A stretch of 52,392 nt of DNA, taken from an uncultured Clostridium sp. (GTDB taxonomy: Bacteria > Bacillota > Clostridia > TANB77 > CAG-508). Below are positions 18,770-27,313 of the stretch, one piece after another. The translations under genes and the position numbers were made by a program. The DNA lies in the NCBI GenBank assembly GCA_946500265.1, contig CAMMVE010000009.1:1-52392 (forward strand), written 5' to 3'. The notes under the pieces were generated by a model, which searched no databases, was not told the origin of the DNA, and was given only the letters and a program-made list of their open reading frames with translations. Position 1 is the first letter of the stretch. Each line of letters opens with the position of its first letter.

Positions 18770-18819
18770 TTTCTTTCCTCCTTAATTAAGTAATGGATTT
18801 GTTGAAGATTTATAAATTA

Positions 18820-18848
18820 ATTATACTACTTTTCATGTTGTTTTTCAA
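18820..18848 (-). promoter_or_regulatory. Promoter at the head of the T4SS-like block
   Basis: On the minus strand TTGAAA (18848-18843) and TATAAT (18825-18820) are separated by 17 bases, about 50 bases before the ATG of the 18416 gene. Confidence 0.7.
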
Positions 18849-18878
18849 ATTTAATGATTTTTAATATCTTACGTAAAC

Positions 18879-18922
18879 GAAACACTGGAAATAGATTTAA
18901 AAATCCATCTCCAGTGTTTCAC
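18879..18922. repeat. Intergenic palindrome, GTGAAAC-armed family
   Basis: GAAACACTGG and CCAGTGTTTC are perfect inverted arms, with AGATTT/AAATCC inside. The centre is a diverged form of the GGGGACAGATTT core found at 28574 and 34168. It lies between the Spo0E-like gene and the promoter of the secretion block. Confidence 0.75.
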
Positions 18923-18975
18923 TGTTCTTAAGCCAAAGGCTTCTCTTATTTTTACAATAAATTTTATATTAGGAA

Positions 18976-19182
18976 TTAATTAAGCTTTTTGTGTAATTTT
19001 GATTTTTTACTTGTTGGTGATTTTTTTATTTTTCCATCCTTTAGTTCTAATTCTATTTTATAATATTCTGCGATTAATTGATCTAGTTCTACACTAATTT
19101 GGTAGGTTACTTCGTAATCTTCACCATTAACAATGCTGTCATTAAGTTTTTCTCTTAATTTACAAATTTCATCATTTAACAT
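18976..19182 (-). CDS. Spo0E-like sporulation regulatory protein (aspartyl-phosphate phosphatase)
   Basis: The ATG at 19182 follows AAGGAGAG and gives 68 residues, the usual size of the family; a longer upstream reading lacks a ribosome binding site. The protein is two helices: MLNDEICKLREKLNDSI and VSYQISVELDQLIAEYYKIE-like sequence (as read: YQISVELDQLIAEYY). The SxELDxLI motif is the signature of Spo0E-type phosphatases, which remove phosphate from Spo0A~P and delay sporulation. It is a single gene reading away from the peptidase genes and points to a spore-forming lineage. Confidence 0.82.
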   Translation of the reverse strand: MLNDEICKLREKLNDSIVNGEDYEVTYQISVELDQLIAEYYKIELELKDGKIKKSPTSKKSKLHKKLN

Positions 19183-19332
19183 AAAACCACTCTCCTTTTT
19201 TCGCATTTTTCTTTTGTATATTTTAAAAATATCATATTTTTGCGCACAAGTCAATTGTTTTTTGTTGATTTCAAGCGGTTTTTGCTGTTTTTCGTATGAC
19301 ATTTTTCGACATATTACTACATAACATTTGTT

Positions 19333-20613
19333 CTATTTGCTCTTTATAACAGACATCACCAAATTGTCTGATTTAAATACATTTTTCAATACATCTTCTG
19401 CGTACTCTTTGGTTACTGTATTATATTCTTCTATATAATCAAAACTATTTATTCCTTTCATTGAATCTGCTAAGAACATTCTAGCAATATCGCTTACACT
19501 ATTGTACTCTACCACGTAATCTCCATATACCTTTTTCCTAATTCTATCAAAATGCTCTTTGTTTAATCCCTCTTTTTTGTATTTTTCAATAATTTGTTCT
19601 GTTTTTTCTTTTACTTTTTGAGGATCTTTTGATTTCCCTGTAATTAAAACATGTGCATATTCGCTACTAAATTCGTAATCCATAGAAGGTTTTGCAAGTA
19701 AAGTGCCATCCTCATATAATTCTTTATATGTGTCTGAACTTTTTCCAATTATCATATTAAGTAAAATTTCTATTGCTATATGCTTTCTTACTAGGTCTTT
19801 AGTATTCTTTTCTTCTGCCATATCCTTATATCCTATTGCAAATATTGGAGTACTTACTTCCATTTTCATTTCTTTATATGGCATATTTATTGCATTTTCT
19901 TTTGGTGGATAAATTCTTTTTATCTCTCCTTGTTCAGGTTTTTGAGTTAATCTGTTCTTGACTTCTACTAATATCTTTTCAGGTTCAAAATTTCCACAAA
20001 GAACCATTGTCATATTTGATGGATTATAAAATGTATTATAACATTTATATAGCACATCCGGAGTTATTTCGCTTATGGATTCCACACTACCCGCGATATC
20101 TATTTTTATAGGATTTTCTTTATACATGCAATCCATCGCATTCATATATAATCTCCATTCAGGTTCATCATCATACATTTTGATTTCCTGTGCAATAATT
20201 CCTTTCTCTTTTTCGACATTTTCATCTGTAAAATATGGATGTTGCACATAATCCATTAACTCATTTAAGCCCTCATAAAAATTATCTGTACATTCAAACA
20301 AATATGCTGTATGGTCATTTGTTGTGTATGCATTTGCATCTAAGCCAAGTGCCATTAATGTATCCAAACTATTAGTGCCATCAGGTTGTTCAAACATTTT
20401 ATGTTCTAAAAAGTGTGCTACCCCATCAGGTATAAATACCTCTTCATTTGTACCTGGCATGATGAATCTATTATCTATTGAGCCAAAATGCGTACCCCAT
20501 ATAACATATTTTTTATCCAAATTTGTTTTTGGAATAATTATAACTTTCATTCCATTCTCTAATTTTTCTATATATGCTTTTTCTTTTATATTAGAGCATT
20601 CTATTCTCTCCAT
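19333..20613 (-). CDS. ymfH: M16-family zinc peptidase, active subunit (YmfH-like)
   Basis: The ATG at 20613 follows a perfect GAAGGAGG by five bases and gives 426 residues. The inverted zinc motif HFLEH is present near residue 64 (VAHFLEHKMFE), with a downstream Glu in a GIIAQEIKMYDDEP stretch as in the M16 family. It is paired with an inactive M16 gene (20751-22085), the same pairing as YmfF/YmfH of Bacillus. M16 pairs form a clamshell in which one subunit holds the active site and the other helps to bind peptide. An inverted-repeat element separates the two genes. Confidence 0.9.
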   Translation of the reverse strand: MERIECSNIKEKAYIEKLENGMKVIIIPKTNLDKKYVIWGTHFGSIDNRFIMPGTNEEVFIPDGVAHFLEHKMFEQPDGTNSLDTLMALGLDANAYTTNDHTAYLFECTDNFYEGLNELMDYVQHPYFTDENVEKEKGIIAQEIKMYDDEPEWRLYMNAMDCMYKENPIKIDIAGSVESISEITPDVLYKCYNTFYNPSNMTMVLCGNFEPEKILVEVKNRLTQKPEQGEIKRIYPPKENAINMPYKEMKMEVSTPIFAIGYKDMAEEKNTKDLVRKHIAIEILLNMIIGKSSDTYKELYEDGTLLAKPSMDYEFSSEYAHVLITGKSKDPQKVKEKTEQIIEKYKKEGLNKEHFDRIRKKVYGDYVVEYNSVSDIARMFLADSMKGINSFDYIEEYNTVTKEYAEDVLKNVFKSDNLVMSVIKSK

Positions 20614-20629
20614 TAAATACCTCCTTCTT

Positions 20630-20823
20630 GTCGGTTTGGGGACAGGTCTCAAAGCGACATTTGATTTTTTGATTTGTTTTTACCGTTGTATCAAGTCTTG
20701 TTAATCTATGCAAATTCATGGTAGTCTATAGCAAGCCATGTTAGTTTTCGTCAAACTGTTCTAGTTTTTATCAGGGAGCGTGTATTATCTATGTCGCTTT
20801 TGGACCTGTCCCCAAACCGACAT
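20630..20823. repeat. 194-bp inverted-repeat element between ymfF and ymfH
   Basis: The left end (20630-20660) starts GTCGGTTTGGGGACAGGT and ends AAGCGACAT. The right end (20791-20823) is its inverted copy, starting ATGTCGCTTTTGGACC. About 130 bp of unrelated sequence lie between. The ends contain the GGGGACAGG core of the palindromes found elsewhere in the window. No transposase is encoded, so it resembles a MITE. It overlaps the 3' end of ymfF and ends just before the ribosome binding site of ymfH. Confidence 0.8.
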
Positions 20824-22085
20824 AAGAAATAAATTGTATCTATCCATATTTCTTTTGCGAGTTCAGTTATATCCTCCCTTGTAACCGCTTCTATATTCTT
20901 TATATATTCATCTAATGTATTAAATTTATCTGATAATTCTTGTCCATAATAATATGTTATTTCAGCATCTTGCTCGGCACTTATGCTTTTTATTGATGAA
21001 ATTATTAAATTTTTTGAGTTATTTATATCTTCTTCTGTAAAATTTCCATCTGCCATATCTGTTATTTGCTCTTTTATTGTGCTAAGTGCTTTCTCATATT
21101 TATCTATTTCGATACCGCATCTAATGAATATAACATTTTTTTGTCTCCTAAATGTAGAGCCAGCTGTATATGCTAAACTATTTTTTTCTCTAACATTTTG
21201 GAAAAGTTTTGAATTAGCTCCTCCACCCAATATTGCATTATATACTGAAGCAATATATTTTTCATTTGGCTTTTGGCAATTTATATCTAATCCTATAACC
21301 AAATTGCCTTGCTCTACTTGCATGTGTTCTTCTACTATTTTTTCTTGTTTTTTCTCTTTGTTAGCAGAAATTTCTTTGTTGGTACAATATTTTGCATCTC
21401 TATCATTTAATTTTTGAATTTCTGCGTTGCCTTCTATTATTTCATTTATTCGATTATCTATTTCGCCAGATACAAAGATATCCATTTTACATTCACTAAT
21501 AAGTTTTTTATAATGTGTATATAAATCTTGTGGAGTGATTTTTTCTAAATCTTCTACATAACCATATTTATATATTCCATATGGTTCATTTTTAAACATT
21601 TCTTCTATACATCTCTCAAAAGCATATGCTCTTTTATTGTCTATTTTAGATTCAATTATCTCTTTTATTTTTTGTTTTTCGCCTTCAACATATTCTGTTT
21701 TAAATCCATTATTTTCTACTAGAGGATTTAAGATAATGTCAAATAAGATTTCTATACATCTTTTAGTCAATTCTTCTTTTTCTGGCAAAAATTTTTCATT
21801 TAATGCCTCCAAATAAAATTTTAAAACTTGGTTATCGCCTGTTTTTTCTACACCACAATCGAAACTTGCTCCATACATTTCTTCTAGCTTCTTGCTTATC
21901 TCCTCTTGAGTTTTTATATTTTCTGTTCCTCTTCTTAAAACAGCAGTTATTAATGCATTTTTAGTTACATCTTCTTTACTTAGCGGAATTGCTAGAAAAA
22001 CCGCATATAAATTTGTTTTAAATTTATCAGTAACAATATTGTGTACTGTAATTCCTTTTTTGACCTCTTTTTTTGTATAATTCAT
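20751..22085 (-). CDS. ymfF: M16-family peptidase-like protein, inactive subunit (YmfF-like)
   Basis: The ATG at 22085 follows AGGAGAG and gives 444 residues. The fold regions of the M16 family are recognisable (LITAVLRRGTENIKTQEEISKKLEEMYGASFD near the N-terminus, YIASVYNAILGGGANSKLFQNVREKNSLAYTAG in the second domain), but no HxxEH zinc motif is present, as expected of the non-catalytic partner. The last 22 or so residues (from CRFGDRSKSD onward) are encoded by an inverted-repeat element that also supplies the stop codon, so the C-terminus has probably been altered by an insertion. Confidence 0.88.
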   Translation of the reverse strand: MNYTKKEVKKGITVHNIVTDKFKTNLYAVFLAIPLSKEDVTKNALITAVLRRGTENIKTQEEISKKLEEMYGASFDCGVEKTGDNQVLKFYLEALNEKFLPEKEELTKRCIEILFDIILNPLVENNGFKTEYVEGEKQKIKEIIESKIDNKRAYAFERCIEEMFKNEPYGIYKYGYVEDLEKITPQDLYTHYKKLISECKMDIFVSGEIDNRINEIIEGNAEIQKLNDRDAKYCTNKEISANKEKKQEKIVEEHMQVEQGNLVIGLDINCQKPNEKYIASVYNAILGGGANSKLFQNVREKNSLAYTAGSTFRRQKNVIFIRCGIEIDKYEKALSTIKEQITDMADGNFTEEDINNSKNLIISSIKSISAEQDAEITYYYGQELSDKFNTLDEYIKNIEAVTREDITELAKEIWIDTIYFLCRFGDRSKSDIDNTRSLIKTRTV

Positions 22086-22224
22086 GCACACTCTCCTTCT
22101 TTCTTTTTTGTTTTTTATATCCGTGTAGTTTTTTATACGTCTACTTTGTAATTACACTATATGGATATTTCATTATTTTTAACTTTACTTATTATATAAT
22201 ATTTCTGACAAAATATACAAGAAA

Positions 22225-22262
22225 AATACACCTCCTATTCTATTTTTTTAGGAAGTGTATTT
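22225..22262 (-). terminator. Terminator after rpsU
   Basis: On the minus strand AATACACTTCCTA pairs with TAGGAGGTGTATT (two mismatched or wobble positions) and a T-rich tail follows. It ends the S21 transcript 15 bases after the stop. Confidence 0.8.
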
Positions 22263-22276
22263 ATATATTCTATGTA

Positions 22277-22447
22277 TTAAAATTTTCTTTTTCTAGCTGC
22301 CTCTGATTTTTTCTTTCTTCTAACGCTTGGTTTTTCATAATGTTCTCTTTTTCTAACCTCTTGCAAAACTCCATTTCTAGCGCATTGTCTTTTAAACCTT
22401 TTTAGGGCATCTTCTATATTACCATTATTAACTTTTACCTCTGACAT
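22277..22447 (-). CDS. rpsU: 30S ribosomal protein S21
   Basis: I translated this from the minus strand: 56 residues beginning [18 protein letters not shown] and ending SEAARKRKF, with the conserved [23 protein letters not shown] core. The length and the strongly basic C-terminus are typical. GGAGG lies eight bases before the ATG. S21 sits in the small subunit near the anti-Shine-Dalgarno region and assists initiation. It is transcribed as a single gene with its own terminator. Confidence 0.95.
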   Translation of the reverse strand: MSEVKVNNGNIEDALKRFKRQCARNGVLQEVRKREHYEKPSVRRKKKSEAARKRKF

Positions 22448-22635
22448 TTTATTCCCCTCCTTCCAGTATTACACATTAATGTGTTCAGTGTGGGATTACT
22501 TTTGTTCTTTTTTTCGTGAACAAATAATATTATAACTTATTAGCATGAAGTTTGTCAATACTTGGAAGTAAGGTTTAATTAATATCCAGATTAAAATTTT
22601 TAATTCATAGTTTATTTTCTATTAGTAGTTCCACA

Positions 22636-23598
22636 TCATATTATGTTTTCGTAATTCAAAAGCTCTATTTTATTTGAAATATAGCTTTTATTATCATCTA
22701 TAGGATTTGCAAGTTCTGTACTTAGATATTTTTTGTTATCATCTGCAAACACCGTAGCTACTGGCTTATTTACTTTTTCTTGATATAAAATGCTCGCAAT
22801 TAAATTCGCTCCAGAAGAAATGCCCACTCCCACACCTAATTCTTTTGCAAGCCTTCTCGACATATTTATTGCATCTTCATCATTTACTAAGATTATTTCA
22901 TCTATAAAATCTTTATCTACTAAATCAGGGACAAAATCATCTCCTATTCCTTCTATTTTGTGTTGTCCTATCACTTTGTTTTGAGAAATCAGTGGCATTT
23001 TATCTGGTTCTAGCGCTACAATTTTCAAATTCTTATTTTTCTTTTTTAGTTTTTTGCCTATACCAATTAATGTTCCTCCAGTGCCAACTCCAGATATAAA
23101 AGCATCCACCTCTTCAGGCAATTGTTTTGAAATTTCCTCTCCCGTTGTTTCATAATGTGCTAGTAAATTATCTGTATTCGAGAACTGATTTGTCCAAAAT
23201 CCATTATTTTCTTTGGCGAATTTTTCTGCTTCTTCTAAACATTTCTTAAAACCGCCCTCTTCTTTAGATACTAATGTAATATCGGCCCCAAAACTTTTTA
23301 TTAATTTAACCCTTTCTTCACTTGCCCAGTCTGGCATAAATATGTGCACCGGATGATTATAAAATGCTCCCATTGCCGCAATAGCTATTCCTGTATTTCC
23401 ACTTGTTGCTTCTACTATTGGCATATTATCTTTTAAAGTTCCCCTTTCTTTTGCTTTCGTTAGCATATAATACGCAACTCTATCCTTTATACTTCCTGTC
23501 GGATTATATGACTCTAGCTTTGTATATATAGAGTTTATGTTCTCCCCATTTCTATATAAAATTTTTATCATAGGAGTATTTCCAATATGTTTTAGCAT
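22636..23598 (-). CDS. Cysteine synthase family PLP enzyme (O-acetylserine sulfhydrylase-like)
   Basis: This is a 320-residue enzyme. NPTGSIKDRVAYYML carries the PLP-binding lysine, TSGNTGIAIA the substrate-binding loop, GTGGTLIGIG the phosphate-binding glycine loop, and SSGAN the C-terminal serine that contacts the pyridine nitrogen. These are the motifs of CysK/CysM, which make cysteine from O-acetylserine and sulfide. Close relatives include cystathionine beta-synthase, which is longer, so a sulfhydrylase is the better call. An AGAAGG site precedes the ATG, and a clear promoter lies 57 bases upstream. It is a single gene, and I saw no T-box or SAM-type leader. Confidence 0.9.
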   Translation of the reverse strand: MLKHIGNTPMIKILYRNGENINSIYTKLESYNPTGSIKDRVAYYMLTKAKERGTLKDNMPIVEATSGNTGIAIAAMGAFYNHPVHIFMPDWASEERVKLIKSFGADITLVSKEEGGFKKCLEEAEKFAKENNGFWTNQFSNTDNLLAHYETTGEEISKQLPEEVDAFISGVGTGGTLIGIGKKLKKKNKNLKIVALEPDKMPLISQNKVIGQHKIEGIGDDFVPDLVDKDFIDEIILVNDEDAINMSRRLAKELGVGVGISSGANLIASILYQEKVNKPVATVFADDNKKYLSTELANPIDDNKSYISNKIELLNYENII

Positions 23599-23654
23599 TG
23601 CATAACCTTCTTTCCAAATTCACTTTATAAATTTAATTATAGTTTTCCTTATTT

Positions 23655-23683
23655 ATTATATATAATATTAGTATTTTATACAA
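23655..23683 (-). promoter_or_regulatory. Promoter of the cysteine synthase gene
   Basis: TTGTAT (23683-23678) and TATAAT (23660-23655) on the minus strand have a 17-base spacer. It is back to back with the promoter for the phosphoesterase at 23698. Confidence 0.7.
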
Positions 23684-23697
23684 TTGTAACAGATTTA

Positions 23698-23726
23698 TTG
23701 AAAAAGTTTTTATTTTATATTATAAT
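23698..23726 (+). promoter_or_regulatory. Promoter of the phosphoesterase gene
   Basis: TTGAAA (23698-23703) and TATAAT (23721-23726) are separated by 17 bases. The leader that follows contains a short GGGGACAGACCCC element (23754-23766) that can fold into a small hairpin. Confidence 0.72.
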
Positions 23727-23804
23727 ATTTTTATGTTTATTAATTGTGCCATTGGGGACAGACCCCTTTGGGTAAAATATTGAAAAAAATTAGGGGGTGT
23801 AGTT

Positions 23805-24614
23805 ATGGATAAAATCGCAATTATCTCTGACGTACATGGAAATATCACAGCTTTACGTGCTGTTATAAAAGATATAGAAAATAGAGGAATAAATAAGATA
23901 TTCTGTCTAGGTGACAGTGTTTTAAAAAGTTGTAATTCTGATTTAGTTATTGACCTTCTTCGTGAAAAATGTGATGTTATTCTTAAAGGTAACTGTGATG
24001 AAGCTATAACTAGGCCAGATATTCCTAAGGGTAGGTTTTGGACAAGAGATTTAATTGGAGAAGAACGCGCAAATTTTGTACACAATTTGCCTGTTTCTTA
24101 TGAATTTTATATGAGTGGATATTTGATTAGACTTTTCCATTCTTCTCCATTTGGTTTGGATTATGTTTTTAATCCAATGTTTTCCAATAAAGATACTGTT
24201 TATGCAGCTTCTGAACTACATAACGCTATGGAGTTATTTGAAAATACTGATTTTATTGGAAAGTCTAGTTCTGATCCTGTACCAGATATTGTTGGATATG
24301 GTCATATTCATACTCCAAATATATTTAGAATTCGTAATAAGACTGTATTTAACCCAGGAAGTGTTGGTGCACCTATAGAAATGTTAAATGATGATCCATT
24401 TGATAAAACTAATCAATTTTCTACAGTTGCATCATATATTATATTAGAAGGTAAATTTGATAGTAGAGAATTAATGCCTATAAATTTTAATCTTGTGCGT
24501 CTTCCATATGATATAGAGGAAGAAGTCAAGTTGTTACAACAGTCAAAGTTACCAAGTAGAGAAAGACTTATTGCTGAACTCAGAAGTGCAACTAATTGCA
24601 GAGATGTGAAATAG
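23805..24614 (+). CDS. Metallophosphoesterase (YfcE/MJ0936-like phosphodiesterase)
   Basis: This is a 269-residue protein starting 11 bases after TAGGGGGTG. The calcineurin-type metal motifs are in order: SDVHGN (about 7-12), LGDSV (the GD.. motif, about 37-41), GNCDE (about 66-70) and GHIHTPN (about 165-171), and FNPGSVG follows. This is the two-metal phosphodiesterase arrangement of the YfcE family. The substrate cannot be read from sequence; relatives act on nucleotides or small phosphodiesters. Compared with YfcE it has an extra insertion after the second metal motif and a longer C-terminus. The next gene, a UDP-sugar pyrophosphorylase, is 80 bp downstream. Confidence 0.9.
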   Translation: MDKIAIISDVHGNITALRAVIKDIENRGINKIFCLGDSVLKSCNSDLVIDLLREKCDVILKGNCDEAITRPDIPKGRFWTRDLIGEERANFVHNLPVSYEFYMSGYLIRLFHSSPFGLDYVFNPMFSNKDTVYAASELHNAMELFENTDFIGKSSSDPVPDIVGYGHIHTPNIFRIRNKTVFNPGSVGAPIEMLNDDPFDKTNQFSTVASYIILEGKFDSRELMPINFNLVRLPYDIEEEVKLLQQSKLPSRERLIAELRSATNCRDVK

Positions 24615-24694
24615 ATAAATGTTTTATATTATAGATTTTGTATTTTAATTAGTTATCACACTAGAATTAGTAATTATATAAAGAAGGGTTTTTT

Positions 24695-25942
24695 ATGGAA
24701 GATAAACTGAAAATCGTAAGAGAAATATTAAAAAAATATAACCAAGAGCATTTAATACAATTTTACTCGGAATTAACAGAATCTCAAAAATCAGATTTGC
24801 TAAATCAGATATTAGAAATTGATTTTGAGGAAATATTATATTTATACGAAAAATCAAAAAAAGATGTCCTAGATTCGACTGAAGAAGTTGAGCCATTGGA
24901 TTATTCTATTAAAGCAGATTTAACCAAAAGCCAATTAAAGTCTCTTTCAAGTGTTGGACTTAAAGCAATTAAATCTGGCAAAGTTGGTGTAATTACTCTT
25001 GCTGGGGGGCAAGGTTCTAGACTAGGTTTCTCAGGTCCTAAAGGAACCTTTAAATTAGATATAGCCCCAAAGAAATCTTTGTTTGAAATTTTATGTGACT
25101 ATTTAAAAAAGTATAATGATAAATATAAGATTTGTATTCCTTGGTATATAATGACTAGTACTAACAACTATTTTGATACATTAAAGTTTTTTGAAAGAAA
25201 TAAATTCTTTGGATATGAGAGAAATAATATTATGTTTTTCAACCAAGAAAATATGCCGATTATAGATATTCATGGCAAGCTTGTTCTTTCTGAAACATAT
25301 AAAATTAATCTAGCATCTAATGGTAATGGTAATTTATTTGCTTCATTAAAGAATGCAAACTTAATAAAAGATATGGAACTTAGAAAACTGCAATGGCTTT
25401 TTGTCGGAGGAATTGATAATGTATTATTAGATCCATTAGATCCTATATTTATCGGATACACTATTAATTCTAAGTGCGAAGTGGCATCAAAAACACTATT
25501 TAAAGAAAACCCAACTGACATTTCTTGGGTATTTGCTAAAAAGTATGGAAAACCAGCTATTGCAGACTGTGAAAATTTTACTGAAGAATTATCTAAAATA
25601 ACTGATAAAAAAGGAAAATACTTATATAGAGAAACAAATATGCTTGCACACTTATTTAGTTTAAAAGCTATCCAAAAGATGTCTAATGTAAGTTTTCCTT
25701 ATCATAGAGCATTCAGGAAAAACGCATTTGTAAATGAAGAAGGTATGAAACAAGTGCCAGATAAGCCTAATATATATAAATTTGAGCAATTTGTGTTTGA
25801 TGCTTTTTCTCACTTTAATAAAATAGCTCTTCTTCGTGTGGATCCTGAAAAGGAATTTGCTCCTATAAAGGATTTTAATGGAAAATATAATCCAGAGGCA
25901 GCAGCTCAAAGATATGAAGAGATAGTTTTAAAAAACAAATGA
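24695..25942 (+). CDS. UDP-sugar (UDP-GlcNAc or UDP-glucose) pyrophosphorylase, eukaryotic-type UDPGP family
   Basis: This is a 415-residue protein preceded by GAAGGG. The nucleotide-binding motif is ITLAGGQGSRLGFSGPKG (about 99-116), followed by the UDPGP-family blocks PWYIMTSTNN, FFNQENMPIID and FVGGIDNVLLDPLDP. The enzyme joins UTP and a sugar 1-phosphate. This family (AGX/UGP type) differs from the GlmU and GalU enzymes usual in bacteria, and the spacing of motifs favours UDP-N-acetylglucosamine as product, but UDP-glucose cannot be excluded. The gene is followed by a strong terminator. Confidence 0.88.
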   Translation: MEDKLKIVREILKKYNQEHLIQFYSELTESQKSDLLNQILEIDFEEILYLYEKSKKDVLDSTEEVEPLDYSIKADLTKSQLKSLSSVGLKAIKSGKVGVITLAGGQGSRLGFSGPKGTFKLDIAPKKSLFEILCDYLKKYNDKYKICIPWYIMTSTNNYFDTLKFFERNKFFGYERNNIMFFNQENMPIIDIHGKLVLSETYKINLASNGNGNLFASLKNANLIKDMELRKLQWLFVGGIDNVLLDPLDPIFIGYTINSKCEVASKTLFKENPTDISWVFAKKYGKPAIADCENFTEELSKITDKKGKYLYRETNMLAHLFSLKAIQKMSNVSFPYHRAFRKNAFVNEEGMKQVPDKPNIYKFEQFVFDAFSHFNKIALLRVDPEKEFAPIKDFNGKYNPEAAAQRYEEIVLKNK

Positions 25943-26019
25943 GAGTTTTTCGACATTTTTTGATATTATATGACAAATTTTTTATCAACTTTCTAATTTT
26001 ATGTGAATTTACTTGATTT

Positions 26020-26069
26020 ATACTTGCTAAAAGCGTATAATTGATGCATGCTTTTAACAAGTATTTTAT
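26020..26069 (+). terminator. Terminator after the pyrophosphorylase gene
   Basis: ATACTTG-CTAAAAGC pairs with GCTTTTA-ACAAGTAT around a 15-base loop, followed by TTTATTTT. Confidence 0.8.
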
Positions 26070-26487
26070 TTTGATAATTTTAATCAATAGTTTTTAATCA
26101 GTAATTTCTAATTAATAATTTTTAATCATAATAGTTATTGAATTTTATTGTCAATTAAATTATCTAGTTTTATTACTAATCAAAAAATCATACATTCATT
26201 TAATTACAATGTTAGTTAAATTTTTCAATTTTATTGCTTATTATTTTTAAAAATTATATTATTAAGATATTATTAAAAGAATTGATTTTAAACTTGGTGT
26301 GGCCGGCCATACCTTTATTCATATAACATATCAAAAAAACTGAAATTTGATTTTCAATTCTTATTTATTATTTCATGTTTATTTTGATATATTTTCTTTC
26401 AATTATTTGTTTTGAATGATGTTTTGAAATTAATTGTCAAAAGTGTACACTTTTATGTTGATGTAGAAGATGCATATTCTACATCTT
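26070..26487. other. AT-rich intergenic stretch with two palindromes
   Basis: No gene is visible. The left part repeats TTTTTAATCA-like words (26088-26130). An 18-bp near-perfect palindrome with a GGCCGGCC centre (26296-26313) is the only GC-rich spot in the stretch. A perfect 16-bp palindrome AAAAGTGTACACTTTT is at 26439-26454, and a hairpin GATGTAGAA/TTCTACATC follows just before the stop of the 26488 gene and may help to end its transcript. Confidence 0.6.
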
Positions 26488-26985
26488 CTAATAATGCTCT
26501 CCTACTAATTCATAAGCATAATTTTCATAGTTTGGCATGTATTTTTTAAGCATATCATAAAATTTTTTTCCTGTTTTATTTATTTTGAGTTTGCAAAATT
26601 CATAGAACACAACATATTCTATAATATCTTTTCTATATTTTACTATTTCTGGATTTATAATAAGTTTATTTGCTATAACTTTGCCAAGTCTTTTATCTAG
26701 TCTTTCTATTTTGTAGTCTTCTGGAGCAAATTTTAGAGTTGTTCTTACCTTTTCCATTATTATTTCTAACTCTTTATGTGCTATTGCATCGTACATTTTT
26801 TCTATAAGCATACCTATTATTAAATCGTTATTAATTTTTTTATATTTTGTAGGTAGGCAAATTTCAATTTGCTTTTCTGTTAAATTAAGTTTAGGAGTTT
26901 TTATACGTTTGTATATGACTTTCAATTCATAATTTGCTCCAAAAATTTTAACTGCTTTAATTTGATTTTCTTTTAAATTTTTCAT
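26488..26985 (-). CDS. YgjP/DUF45-like protein without the metallopeptidase zinc motif
   Basis: This is a 165-residue protein with an AGGAGG site before the ATG. The C-terminal third aligns by pattern with the YgjP/DUF45 (SprT-like) metal-dependent hydrolases: RLDKRLGKVIANKLIINPEIVKYRKDIIEYVV, then the position of HExxH, then KKFYDMLKKYMPNY. Here the zinc motif reads Y128-E-F-C-K132 and the third ligand position (138) is Thr, so all three histidines are missing. The frame is intact and the protein begins and ends normally, so it looks like a non-catalytic family member rather than a recent pseudogene. Function unknown. Confidence 0.7.
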   Translation of the reverse strand: MKNLKENQIKAVKIFGANYELKVIYKRIKTPKLNLTEKQIEICLPTKYKKINNDLIIGMLIEKMYDAIAHKELEIIMEKVRTTLKFAPEDYKIERLDKRLGKVIANKLIINPEIVKYRKDIIEYVVFYEFCKLKINKTGKKFYDMLKKYMPNYENYAYELVGEHY

Positions 26986-27313
26986 AATATTTGCCTCCTA
27001 TTTTACAATTATTTATTTTTATTAAAATCCCTCGTAACATTCACTGCGTCAGGTATTTTAACTAATTTAGTTTTATGAACTCTTGTTTTCTTTAGCTTGT
27101 GCTTCTTTGAACTTCTGTTTGCTATATTTTATACTTCTTTTTTTGTTTTGTCAATAGTTTTTTCAAAAATTTGTTCGTTTTTTTGTTTTCGCTAAATAGA
27201 TACCGCTTATTCCATATGTTTCTAATCAAATTCATAAAAATATTGATAATTATTCTAAATTATAATATACTAAGGGAAACTCAAAACTTGTAAAAATATA
27301 TTGGAGGAAATAA
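26986..27313. other. Intergenic region between divergent genes
   Basis: There is no open frame of note. It holds the start signals of the minus-strand YgjP-like gene at the left and the dgt promoter (27243-27271) at the right. The middle (27020-27200) is T-rich on the plus strand with no clear hairpin. Confidence 0.5.
27243..27271 (+). promoter_or_regulatory. Promoter of the dGTPase gene
   Basis: TTGATA (27243-27248) and TATACT (27266-27271) have a 17-base spacer and lie about 40 bases upstream of the ATG. Confidence 0.7.

Noticed and set aside
20751..22085. M16 gene as a pseudogene because it lacks HxxEH
   Set aside because: In YmfF/YmfH-type pairs one subunit normally lacks the zinc motif; the frame is intact.
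23754..23766. Riboswitch in the phosphoesterase leader
   Set aside because: Only a short GGGGACAGACCCC hairpin is present, which fits the repeat family better than a ligand-binding RNA.
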